Assembly (NCBI GenBank): GCA_023457175.1
Contig: JAEWMM010000183.1
Location: 1-6,796 of the forward strand
Length of the DNA: 6,796 nucleotides
Direction: 5' to 3'
Source of the DNA: Bacillota bacterium
GTDB taxonomy: Bacteria; Bacillota; Clostridia; Oscillospirales; Ruminococcaceae
Part shown: one piece after another, positions 1 to 5,007 of the stretch
How positions within the stretch are numbered: the stretch's first letter is position 1
How the letters are laid out: every line of letters starts with the position of its first letter
Made by a program: the position numbers and the translations under genes
Notes under the pieces: model-generated
What the model was told of the DNA's origin: nothing
Database searches by the model: none
What the model saw: only the letters and a program-made list of their open reading frames with translations

Positions 1-1
1 C

Positions 2-91
2 GCTGCAGGCGACAAAACGGGCAAAATTGCCCGTTTTGCGAAGCTGGGCATAAAAAGGCTGAGCCGTGCGAAGACTTTTTTGACAAGCTGA
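2..91 (+). CDS. possible 3' end of a rightward gene (very uncertain)
   Basis: From the window edge, one forward frame stays open until a TGA at 89-91 and would encode about 29 basic, unremarkable residues ending in KTFLTS. The stop lies immediately before the strong hairpin at 94-127, as expected for a gene convergent with prfC. Against it, a second forward frame is open to 171, straight through two hairpins, and the hairpin at 13-38 would lie inside this gene. No family is recognised. Treat it as a hint only. Confidence 0.2.
   Translation, partial: AAGDKTGKIARFAKLGIKRLSRAKTFLTS
13..38. terminator. GC-rich inverted repeat, possible terminator
   Basis: CAAAACGGGC (13-22) pairs perfectly with GCCCGTTTTG (29-38) around a six-base AAAATT loop. 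The T run sits inside the 3' arm and not after it, on both strands, so termination activity is uncertain. It is the furthest downstream of three hairpins that leftward prfC transcripts would meet. Confidence 0.4.
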
Positions 92-92
92 A

Positions 93-132
93 AGGAGGCG
101 TTTTCCACATAAGCGGAAAACGCCTCCCTTTT
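93..132. terminator. intrinsic terminator between convergent transcripts
   Basis: GGAGGCGTTTTCC (94-106) pairs perfectly with GGAAAACGCCTCC (115-127), giving a 13 bp stem and an 8-base loop. On the plus strand it is followed by CTTTT; on the minus strand the stem is followed by TTT. It could therefore serve both prfC, which comes from the right, and a gene entering from the left. Confidence 0.6.
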
Positions 133-172
133 AACTGTCTTAAAGCGGCTGAAAGTCCGCTTTAAGACGGTT
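133..172. terminator. long hairpin directly after prfC
   Basis: AACTGTCTTAAAGCGG (133-148) pairs with CCGCTTTAAGACGGTT (157-172), a 16 bp stem with an 8-base loop. Its single imperfection is a U-G wobble in plus-strand RNA but an A-C mismatch in minus-strand RNA, which slightly favours a plus-strand role. No clean U run follows it in the minus direction, so it may instead stabilise the prfC mRNA 3' end by blocking exonucleases. Confidence 0.45.
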
Positions 173-196
173 TACATTTATAATGATGCCGGTGCG

Positions 197-1801
197 TCAG
201 TTCCTCGAAAACTCCGCCAGCTCCAGCCCCTTATTGTGGTCGAGCGCCCACTGTACGCTCCAGCTGTTGGCGAACAGCAGCAGATTGTTGCCCTTTAAGT
301 CCTGAATACGCTTGGTATCGGAGGACAATTGCAGCGTCTTGGGGTCAACATCCTTGTTGGTCAGCCAGCGGATATACTGGTAGGGCAGATTTTCGCGCCG
401 TATTTCCACGCCGTATTCGTGCAGCAGGCGATGTTCAAGCACCTCAAACTGCAGCACGCCGACAACGCCGACGATGACCCGCTCCATACCGGTGCCGGGC
501 TCCTGAAAAATCTGAATCGCACCCTCCTGCGCAATCTGGCTCATGCCCTTGACAAACTGCTTGCGCTTGAGGGTATCCTTCTGGGTGATGACGGCAAAAT
601 GCTCAGGTGCAAAGGTTGGAATGCCCTCAAAAGCGATTGGGCGGGACGGGTCGCAGACCGAATCGCCGATTGAGAAGATGCCCGGGTCAAACACGCCGAT
701 GATATCACCTGCAAAAGCCTCGTCGACAATCTCGCGCTCCTGGGCCATCATCTGCTGGGGCTGCGAGAGCTTAAGCTTGCGGCCCGCCTGAACGTGCAGC
801 ACTTCGGCGCCCTTTTCAAAGCGGCCGGAGCAGATGCGCATAAACGCAATGCGGTCGCGGTGCGCCTTGTTCATATTGGCCTGAATCTTAAAGACAAAGG
901 CCGAGAATTTATCCTCAAAGGGGTCGACCGCGCCGGTATCGGCCGTGCGCGGCAGCGGCGGCGTAGTCATGCGCAGAAAATCCTCCAAAAACGGCTCTAC
1001 ACCAAAATTGGTCAGCGCCGAGCCGAAGAAAACCGGCGTCAGCTCGCCACAGTCCACACGCTGCTGGTCAAAATCCACGCCTGCGCCATCTATCAGCTCA
1101 ACATCCTCCTGCAGGATACCGTGCAGCTCCTCGCCGAGTATTTCCCCCAGCCGGGCGTCGTCGAGCGTCAGCTCGGTGGCGTCCACCTCCTTAGCGCCGC
1201 CGCTGTTGGCGGTAAACGCGAGAATCTCGCGCTTCTTACGGTCGTACACGCCCTTAAAATCGCGCCCCGAGCCGATGGGCCAATTAACCGGATAGGTTTC
1301 GATACCCAGCTCCTCCTCAATCTGCTCAAGCAGCTCGTAGGGGCTGCGGGCGTCGCGATCCATCTTGTTGATAAACGTAAAAATCGGAATATGGCGCAGG
1401 GTGCAAACCTTAAACAGCTTTCGGGTCTGGTTCTCGACGCCCTTGGAGGCGTCGATGACCATGACGGCCGAGTCGGCGGCCATCAGTGTACGATAGGTAT
1501 CCTCCGAGAAGTCCTGATGCCCCGGCGTATCAAGAATGTTGATGCAGTAGCCCTCGTATTCAAACTGCATGACCGACGAGGTGACCGAAATGCCGCGCTG
1601 TTTCTCTATTTCCATCCAGTCGGAAACGGCGTGCCGCGCAGCCTTTTTGCCCTTGATCGAGCCCGCCAGCTGAATGGCGCCGCCGTACAGCAGAAATTTT
1701 TCCGTCAGGGTGGTTTTACCGGCGTCAGGGTGCGAAATAATCGCGAAGGTTCTGCGCCGTTTAATTTCGTGCTCTAATTTTGACAAGGTGTAATCCCCCA
1801 T
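197..1801 (-). CDS. prfC: peptide chain release factor 3 (RF3)
   Basis: RF3 is a translational GTPase that removes RF1/RF2 from the ribosome after peptide release and acts in the cytoplasm. The 534-residue product has the usual family length. The GTPase domain is complete: P-loop SHPDAGKT at residues 23-30, switch I RGISV at 69-73, DTPGH at 91-95, NKMD at 145-148 and GSAL near 260-263. It is followed by the beta-barrel domain II and the C-terminal RF3 domain, ending in an intact C terminus. The absence of the large EF-G domain IV separates RF3 from EF-G, LepA and TypA. The ATG at 1801 has no recognisable ribosome binding site. A TTG at codon 6 (1786) has GGGGG eight bases upstream and would give a 529-residue protein beginning MSKLEHE; either start is possible. 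It is monocistronic here, with its own promoter and hairpins downstream, and diverges from the tRNA gene. Confidence 0.97.
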   Translation of the reverse strand: MGDYTLSKLEHEIKRRRTFAIISHPDAGKTTLTEKFLLYGGAIQLAGSIKGKKAARHAVSDWMEIEKQRGISVTSSVMQFEYEGYCINILDTPGHQDFSEDTYRTLMAADSAVMVIDASKGVENQTRKLFKVCTLRHIPIFTFINKMDRDARSPYELLEQIEEELGIETYPVNWPIGSGRDFKGVYDRKKREILAFTANSGGAKEVDATELTLDDARLGEILGEELHGILQEDVELIDGAGVDFDQQRVDCGELTPVFFGSALTNFGVEPFLEDFLRMTTPPLPRTADTGAVDPFEDKFSAFVFKIQANMNKAHRDRIAFMRICSGRFEKGAEVLHVQAGRKLKLSQPQQMMAQEREIVDEAFAGDIIGVFDPGIFSIGDSVCDPSRPIAFEGIPTFAPEHFAVITQKDTLKRKQFVKGMSQIAQEGAIQIFQEPGTGMERVIVGVVGVLQFEVLEHRLLHEYGVEIRRENLPYQYIRWLTNKDVDPKTLQLSSDTKRIQDLKGNNLLLFANSWSVQWALDHNKGLELAEFSRN

Positions 1802-1836
1802 GCTTTTACGATGATTTTAATTGCCTACAAACATTT

Positions 1837-1865
1837 ATAATAGCAGAAAACGCGCTTGCGTGCAA
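1837..1865 (-). promoter_or_regulatory. sigma-A promoter of prfC
   Basis: Read on the minus strand, TTGCAC (1860-1865) is separated by exactly 17 bases from TATTAT (1837-1842), leaving a leader of about 30 bases before the prfC ATG at 1801. No attenuator or riboswitch fits in so short a leader. The -35 falls in one arm of a loose GTGCAA/TTGCAC inverted repeat (1860-1865 and 1894-1899), which may be chance. Confidence 0.7.
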
Positions 1866-1916
1866 CAAAAGCCATAAAGTTCGCTGAAATCGTTTGCACT
1901 TTTTTTATTATGGGGC

Positions 1917-1945
1917 TTGCCAGCGTTTTTTAAATATGCTATAAT
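1917..1945 (+). promoter_or_regulatory. sigma-A promoter of the tRNA gene
   Basis: TTGCCA (1917-1922), a 17-base spacer, then a perfect TATAAT (1940-1945). Transcription would start about 1952, a few bases before the mature tRNA 5' end at 1959. A run of T residues at 1900-1906 lies upstream of the -35 and could act as an UP element. The strength of this promoter argues that the tRNA gene is expressed. Confidence 0.8.
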
Positions 1946-1958
1946 TATAAAGCTTTAC

Positions 1959-2035
1959 GGAGGCATAGCTCAGCTGGTCAGAGCGCTTGCTTCACACGCA
2001 AGAGGTCCACGGTTCGAGCCCGTGTGCGTCCACCA
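1959..2035 (+). tRNA. tRNA-Val (anticodon CAC), 3' CCA encoded
   Basis: This is a full cloverleaf of 77 bases including encoded CCA (2033-2035) and discriminator A at 2032. The D stem is GCTC/GAGC (1968-1971, 1981-1984), with GG in the loop. The anticodon stem is CTTGC/GCAAG (1986-1990, 1998-2002), with loop TTCACAC giving anticodon CAC (1993-1995), which reads GUG. The variable loop has five bases. The T stem is CACGG/CCGTG around TTCGAGC. The acceptor stem GGAGGCA/TGCGTCC pairs except at the fourth position, where G1962 faces G2028, although a C would be expected. All other stems are perfect. It stands alone with its own promoter and terminator, not in a tRNA cluster. Since a valine tRNA with anticodon UAC usually reads all GUN codons, this species may be partly redundant. 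Confidence 0.95.
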
Positions 2036-2037
2036 AG

Positions 2038-2087
2038 GAAACCTTCAAAAACGCATTACAATGCGACTTTGGAGGTTTCTTGTTTTT
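2038..2087 (+). terminator. intrinsic terminator of the tRNA transcript
   Basis: Directly after the CCA end, GAAACCTTCAAA (2038-2049) pairs with TTTGGAGGTTTC (2068-2079) with a single G-U pair. An inner hairpin CGCAT/ATGCG (2052-2056, 2061-2065) continues the stem. The T-rich tail TTGTTTTT follows at 2080-2087. It isolates the tRNA from the downstream surface-protein gene. Confidence 0.85.
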
Positions 2088-2137
2088 GTGCCGACAATCA
2101 TCTTCAAAAAGCGTCCGGGCAATCGTCGACGCATCAT

Positions 2138-2146
2138 CATACAATA
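2138..2146 (+). promoter_or_regulatory. candidate mother-cell sigma factor -10 element
   Basis: CATACAATA matches the sigma-E -10 consensus CATACANT and the sigma-K -10 consensus CATANNNTA, both described in Bacillus subtilis and conserved in sporulating Clostridia. It lies about 90 bases upstream of the BclA-like gene on the same strand. I see no convincing sigma-E -35 (ATA-type) or sigma-K -35 (AC-type) at the right distance, and no good sigma-A promoter either. The call rests on the -10 and on the nature of the gene downstream. Confidence 0.35.
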
Positions 2147-2239
2147 TAACATGCGTACGGCTGCCTTAATCGCAGGGCAGGCGGTCTAACATGCCCATAA
2201 GATGCGGCGTATGACCAACGCGGATTGGAGATGATTATT

Positions 2240-3073
2240 TTGAGTGATATTGCGCTACAGATGCAGCGCACTGCCGCAGGGCTTGTCGAGGCGGCTGCGA
2301 ATGTTATTTTCGACAACATCACTTTTTCAACCGGCAATATCAGCTATAGCGCCGCCACCGGCATCATAACCTTTAATGAGTCGGCGCGGTATGTCATCCA
2401 TTGGTGGGTATCAACTCAGGCAACCGCATCAAGCGCCAAAGCGGCGTTTGCCATATCGACCCCGCAGGACGGCAATATTATTGGCAACACCGCCTTCAGA
2501 ACATCCGGCGGGGTGGTAGGGGTAGCCATAATAAATGTGACAAGAGCCCCCATAAGCGTGTCGCTTCAGAACCGTAACGACCATGCCGTTTATTATTCAA
2601 ACACCTCGCCTGCACAGGCGGCTCTGATCGTTTTAAGCGACAGCCCTTCTCAAGAGCTGGCCGCCTACGGCAGCCTGTACAGCGATGCGATTCACGCCAT
2701 CGCCATAACGGCCGGCAGGGACGCGCCGGTGGATCTTCCCGAAGTGATGCAGATGAAAAACGTCACGCCGGACGCCAGCCGACTGATCATCAAGACCACC
2801 GGAGACTATTGGATCGAATTTATGGTTCTGATGCAATCGACATCGGGAACTGTCGGTATCGACGCCGGTGTGCGCCTCAATGGGGATTATATTGATTCCC
2901 TGCTGGTGTCGACCGTTTTAACAGCGGATTTTGCCACGTTGACAGCGAGCAGTATTGCAGCCTGCTCCGCCGGGGACGTTCTGGATATCGCCCTGACAAG
3001 CGCCTCTGACGCAAGCGTGCTGTTGGGCCCAAGGGTGAACGCCGTTTTAAGCCTCATGCGGCTCGGCGGATAA
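2240..3073 (+). CDS. tandem BclA-type (C1q/TNF-like) head-domain protein, likely spore or cell surface
   Basis: The product, about 277-282 residues, looks like two beta-rich jelly-roll heads in a row, of the type found at the C terminus of BclA exosporium glycoproteins. Counting from the longest start, the first head spans about 25-137, with the typical NISYSAATGIITF strand pair (38-50), an aromatic IHWWV strand (58-62) and a closing AALIVL (132-137). The second spans about 148-282, beginning YGSLY, the usual opening of these heads, and closing VLSLMRL. There is no collagen-like Gly-X-Y stalk, no signal peptide and no membrane segment. Lack of a signal peptide fits deposition on the forespore from the mother cell, but that is inference. 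Start choice: GGAG at 2227-2230 touches the ATG at 2231 (no spacing) and is nine bases before the in-frame TTG at 2240, so TTG 2240 is preferred; TTG 2225 and ATG 2231 are alternatives. Family assignment is by pattern memory; the gene itself is well supported. Confidence 0.75.
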   Translation: MSDIALQMQRTAAGLVEAAANVIFDNITFSTGNISYSAATGIITFNESARYVIHWWVSTQATASSAKAAFAISTPQDGNIIGNTAFRTSGGVVGVAIINVTRAPISVSLQNRNDHAVYYSNTSPAQAALIVLSDSPSQELAAYGSLYSDAIHAIAITAGRDAPVDLPEVMQMKNVTPDASRLIIKTTGDYWIEFMVLMQSTSGTVGIDAGVRLNGDYIDSLLVSTVLTADFATLTASSIAACSAGDVLDIALTSASDASVLLGPRVNAVLSLMRLGG

Positions 3074-3513
3074 AACGGCTGCCGCAGCCGCATGATAGAT
3101 GGCCGCCAATGGTATGGCTTAGGCGATAGGCTCGCCCGTGTTTAGCCCCGTTCTCTCATAAGTTAATGTGTGGCGTCTTGTACCGGGCGACGGCAAAGCG
3201 GTACAAGGGGCGCTGTTTAATGGCGGTTTGCACCGCGGTGAATATCGCCCTGATACCGGCAGTACCGCGTATCCTGCTAAAGCCGTTGGGTTCGTCGTTC
3301 TTAATACCGCCGCCTTTAATAGTAGGGCTTTTCAGAATGTCGATCGGGGCGATGCGGTTGCCGGGCGCAGGTTATGCCGACTGTTCCATTTAAAAACGGA
3401 TATCTTGCCGGAGCTTACGTCTTGAATCGTATCTGAAAGACGGGGGACAGCGACGCGGCCCGTGGTGCTCGCCCCTATAAAACAGAAATCGATCGGTTTG
3501 GTCTATTTGGATG
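3074..3513. other. 440-base region without a convincing gene
   Basis: Three overlapping frames of 70-85 codons are open here (two forward, 3166-3393 and 3168-3425; one reverse, 3156-3371). None has a good ribosome binding site, a recognisable motif or a clear advantage over the others. Several short hairpins are present: CGGCTG/CAGCCG (3077-3091), GGCGA/TCGCC (about 3122-3136), CTTGTACCG/CGGTACAAG (3177-3185, 3199-3207) and CGTCTT/AAGACG (3418-3423, 3437-3442). A near-palindrome AAATCGATCGGTTT lies at 3486-3499. No stem is followed by a U run, so neither flanking gene has an obvious terminator. It could be decayed coding sequence or an untranslated region. Confidence 0.4.
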
Positions 3514-4266
3514 TTACGTGATACCCGCATCCGCCATTGCGGCGTCGCCCCGGCGCGGCGTGGTTGCCGCCGTCAGGCAGCAGACCTCTGCAGCGCCGCA
3601 TTGCAGCAAGAGCCGCGCACAGCGGTCGAGCGTTGCACCCGTGGTCATAACATCGTCGACGAGCAGAATACGTCCGGTGCAGGCTGACTCTGCCTGCCGC
3701 CGGTAGCTCTTTTGTACATTCTCAAACCGCTGAGTATAAGAAAGCGTATGCTGCGCCTGCTTCTTTTCGTCGCAGAAAAGCGGGGACGGCAGATAGGCCA
3801 CCTTTAACCGCGCCGCCAGCTTTTGCGCCAGCGTTTTAGCCTGATTATGCCCGCGCTTGGCCGCGGCCTCGGCGCTCATCGGCACCTCTGTTACGGCGTC
3901 AAAGAAACCGGTACCGGCCAGGTCTGACGCCGCGAATGCCTTGGCCATCAAATCCGCTATTTGCTCGGCCACAGGACTCTGCGGCTGCGTTTTAAGGCAG
4001 TTAATTAAATAATGGGTATCCGGCTCATAGAGAAAAGCCGACGCGCTACGTGAAAAATAAAAGGGCGTCCCCTCACGGCAGACACAGCTTTCAACAGGCT
4101 TGCCGCAAACCGGGCACCGGCCGGCAGCCAAAAGCACCTGCGGCAGCCGCTGCATGCACGCGGGGCAAAGCGCCGTATGCAGGGGCGTCACCTCGCGACA
4201 GACCGCACAGCGCGGCGGGAACACTAAATCCAGCAGAAGCGATCGGTTTAAATGCGGCCGTTGCAT
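3514..4266 (-). CDS. comF: ComF family protein (double zinc finger plus phosphoribosyltransferase fold)
   Basis: ComF proteins are cytoplasmic and needed for DNA uptake in naturally competent bacteria, where they work with the ComFA helicase; in most Clostridia the role is unknown. From the preferred start the protein has 250 residues, a normal length. Eight cysteines in pairs (C20/C23, C34/C37, C51/C54, C61/C63) form the N-terminal zinc-binding part. RGHNQA at 138-143 and the PRPP-loop motif ILLVDDVMTTGAT at 200-212 are the two signatures of the phosphoribosyltransferase part. The start is chosen at ATG 4266 because the run of G bases just upstream forms a ribosome binding site at 7-base spacing. 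An earlier in-frame ATG at 4302 would add 12 residues (MAHVTPKGGGST) but lacks a binding site. No comFA or flagellar gene is next to it; the upstream neighbour is a small XRE regulator in the same orientation, 165 bases away. Confidence 0.93.
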   Translation of the reverse strand: MQRPHLNRSLLLDLVFPPRCAVCREVTPLHTALCPACMQRLPQVLLAAGRCPVCGKPVESCVCREGTPFYFSRSASAFLYEPDTHYLINCLKTQPQSPVAEQIADLMAKAFAASDLAGTGFFDAVTEVPMSAEAAAKRGHNQAKTLAQKLAARLKVAYLPSPLFCDEKKQAQHTLSYTQRFENVQKSYRRQAESACTGRILLVDDVMTTGATLDRCARLLLQCGAAEVCCLTAATTPRRGDAAMADAGIT

Positions 4267-4358
4267 CGTACTGCCCCCCCCTTTCGGCGTGACATGCGCC
4301 ATCCCACACTAAAGGCTGCCGGGTCCCATCTGTAAGCGCGCAAAATTTTCGGCAAAGG

Positions 4359-4387
4359 ATTATCAACATAAATAGGGAAATATTGAA
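4359..4387 (-). promoter_or_regulatory. candidate comF promoter with overlapping palindrome
   Basis: On the minus strand TTCAAT (4382-4387), a 17-base spacer and GATAAT (4359-4364) form a plausible but weak sigma-A promoter about 95 bases ahead of comF. A perfect 10-base palindrome GAACCGGTTC (4385-4394) overlaps the -35, where a repressor or activator could bind. comF could also be read through from the XRE gene, as I see no strong terminator between them. Confidence 0.35.
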
Positions 4388-4431
4388 CCGGTTCCAAAAA
4401 AGCGGCAGACAAAGCGCCTGTTTTTGACGCC

Positions 4432-4650
4432 TTAGGGTTTGCTGCGCTTGTCAGGAACGTATTCAAGGATATCCGCAATAGAGCACTCCAACACTTCACA
4501 AATGCGGTCAAGGTGCTCCAGATTAACCCGTTCTATTAGCTCGTGGTACATCTCGGATATGGTCGTGGGCCGGATACCTGTGCGGTCTGCCAGTTCTTTT
4601 TGCTTCATGCGGCGCTCGCCCAATAATCTTGATAAATGAATCCGAATCAT
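4432..4650 (-). CDS. small XRE/Cro-type helix-turn-helix transcriptional regulator
   Basis: A 72-residue DNA-binding protein consisting of almost nothing but one Cro/CI-type helix-turn-helix. It has the five-helix pattern: MIRIHLSRLLGERR as helix 1, QKELADR (17-23) as helix 2, PTTISEMYH (28-36) as recognition helix, then LEHLDRICEVLEC (44-56) and the common closing SIADILEYVPD. This is the stand-alone YozG-like HTH type, found in chromosomal and phage-derived contexts; no effector or oligomerisation domain is present. The start at 4650 is chosen because AAAGGG lies nine bases upstream. An in-frame start at 4683 would add 11 residues with no fitting site. The upstream region contains several short inverted repeats (4690-4742), suggesting autoregulation. 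It may also influence comF downstream, but that is inference. Confidence 0.9.
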   Translation of the reverse strand: MIRIHLSRLLGERRMKQKELADRTGIRPTTISEMYHELIERVNLEHLDRICEVLECSIADILEYVPDKRSKP

Positions 4651-4689
4651 GTGGTCACACCCTTTCAGGTTACAGGGTAACACGATCAG

Positions 4690-4742
4690 ATACGCATAAT
4701 CGTATTTTGTTATTTAATAACGTATATAGTTATTTTCGTTAT
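4690..4742. promoter_or_regulatory. cluster of AT-rich inverted repeats upstream of the XRE gene, candidate operator
   Basis: Within about 50 bases there are ATACG-6-CGTAT (4690-4705), the palindrome GTTATT-T-AATAAC (4709-4721), ATAAC-7-GTTAT (4717-4733) and a further CGTTAT (4737-4742) that pairs with ATAACG at 4717-4722. The GTTAT half-site thus occurs four times in both orientations, 40-90 bases upstream of the regulator's start. This is a typical position for self-regulation by a Cro-type dimer. AT-rich sequence makes short palindromes more common, so binding is not shown. Confidence 0.4.
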
Positions 4743-4798
4743 AAATCAGCAGCTTATCATTGCATTTTTTTCGCGCGGCGGTGCTTGCCGCATATAAC

Positions 4799-4830
4799 AA
4801 AAAGGCGCCGCGCAAGGCAGCACCTTTTTT
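4799..4830 (-). terminator. leftward intrinsic terminator
   Basis: In minus-strand RNA, AAAAAAGGUGCUGC pairs with GCGGCGCCUUUUU around a CUUGC loop; two G-U pairs complete the stem. In plus-strand RNA these two positions are A-C mismatches, so the structure is built for leftward transcripts. It is the second terminator after the efp operon and stands before the XRE promoter region. Confidence 0.7.
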
Positions 4831-4937
4831 ATCCGCTTATTGTAAAATCGGCCCTTTTAGGGGGAGACATATCCTGTAATTCCGCCTATCCCACGTTGTC
4901 AATTATCTTGGTAACGTACAACGTCTCGGCCAATCGC

Positions 4938-4972
4938 AAAAAGCGGCCTCTCAAAATCGAGAAGCCGCTTTG
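4938..4972 (-). terminator. intrinsic terminator of the efp operon
   Basis: Minus-strand AAAGCGGC-U-UCUC pairs with GAGA-G-GCCGCUUU (one U-G pair) and is followed by further U residues; the end of the stem is about 35 bases after the stop codon of the zinc-ribbon gene at 5008. The plus strand could form almost the same stem with a C-A mismatch, so leftward use is favoured. Confidence 0.75.
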
Positions 4973-5007
4973 CTTTTACTTTGGAGCACAAGACCTTAAG
5001 GCACGGC

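Noticed and set aside
794..1777. A 327-codon open frame on the plus strand
   Set aside because: It lies entirely antisense to the unmistakable prfC gene; long antisense frames are common in GC-rich coding sequence, and its translation shows no domain or sensible motif.
1860..1899. GTGCAA/TTGCAC inverted repeat between prfC and the tRNA as an operator
   Set aside because: Only 6 bp with a 28-base gap, one arm being the prfC -35 itself; easily chance.
2011..2035. tRNA 3' end as an integration (att) site for a mobile island covering the middle of the window
   Set aside because: I found no second copy of the tRNA 3' end within the window and no integrase gene. An island boundary outside the window cannot be excluded but is not supported.
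1917..2189. A 90-codon plus-strand frame over the tRNA
   Set aside because: It covers the tRNA promoter, the whole tRNA and its terminator; the reading is a by-product of the tRNA sequence.
4385..4394. GAACCGGTTC as a LexA (SOS) box
   Set aside because: The Firmicutes LexA site needs GAAC and GTTC separated by four bases; here the gap is two, so the match is not good enough.
4873..4902. A promoter TTGACA plus -10 on the minus strand as a firm feature
   Set aside because: The -35 is perfect, but the best -10 (TACAGG at 18 bases) matches only three of six positions, so I list it only as a question in the findings.
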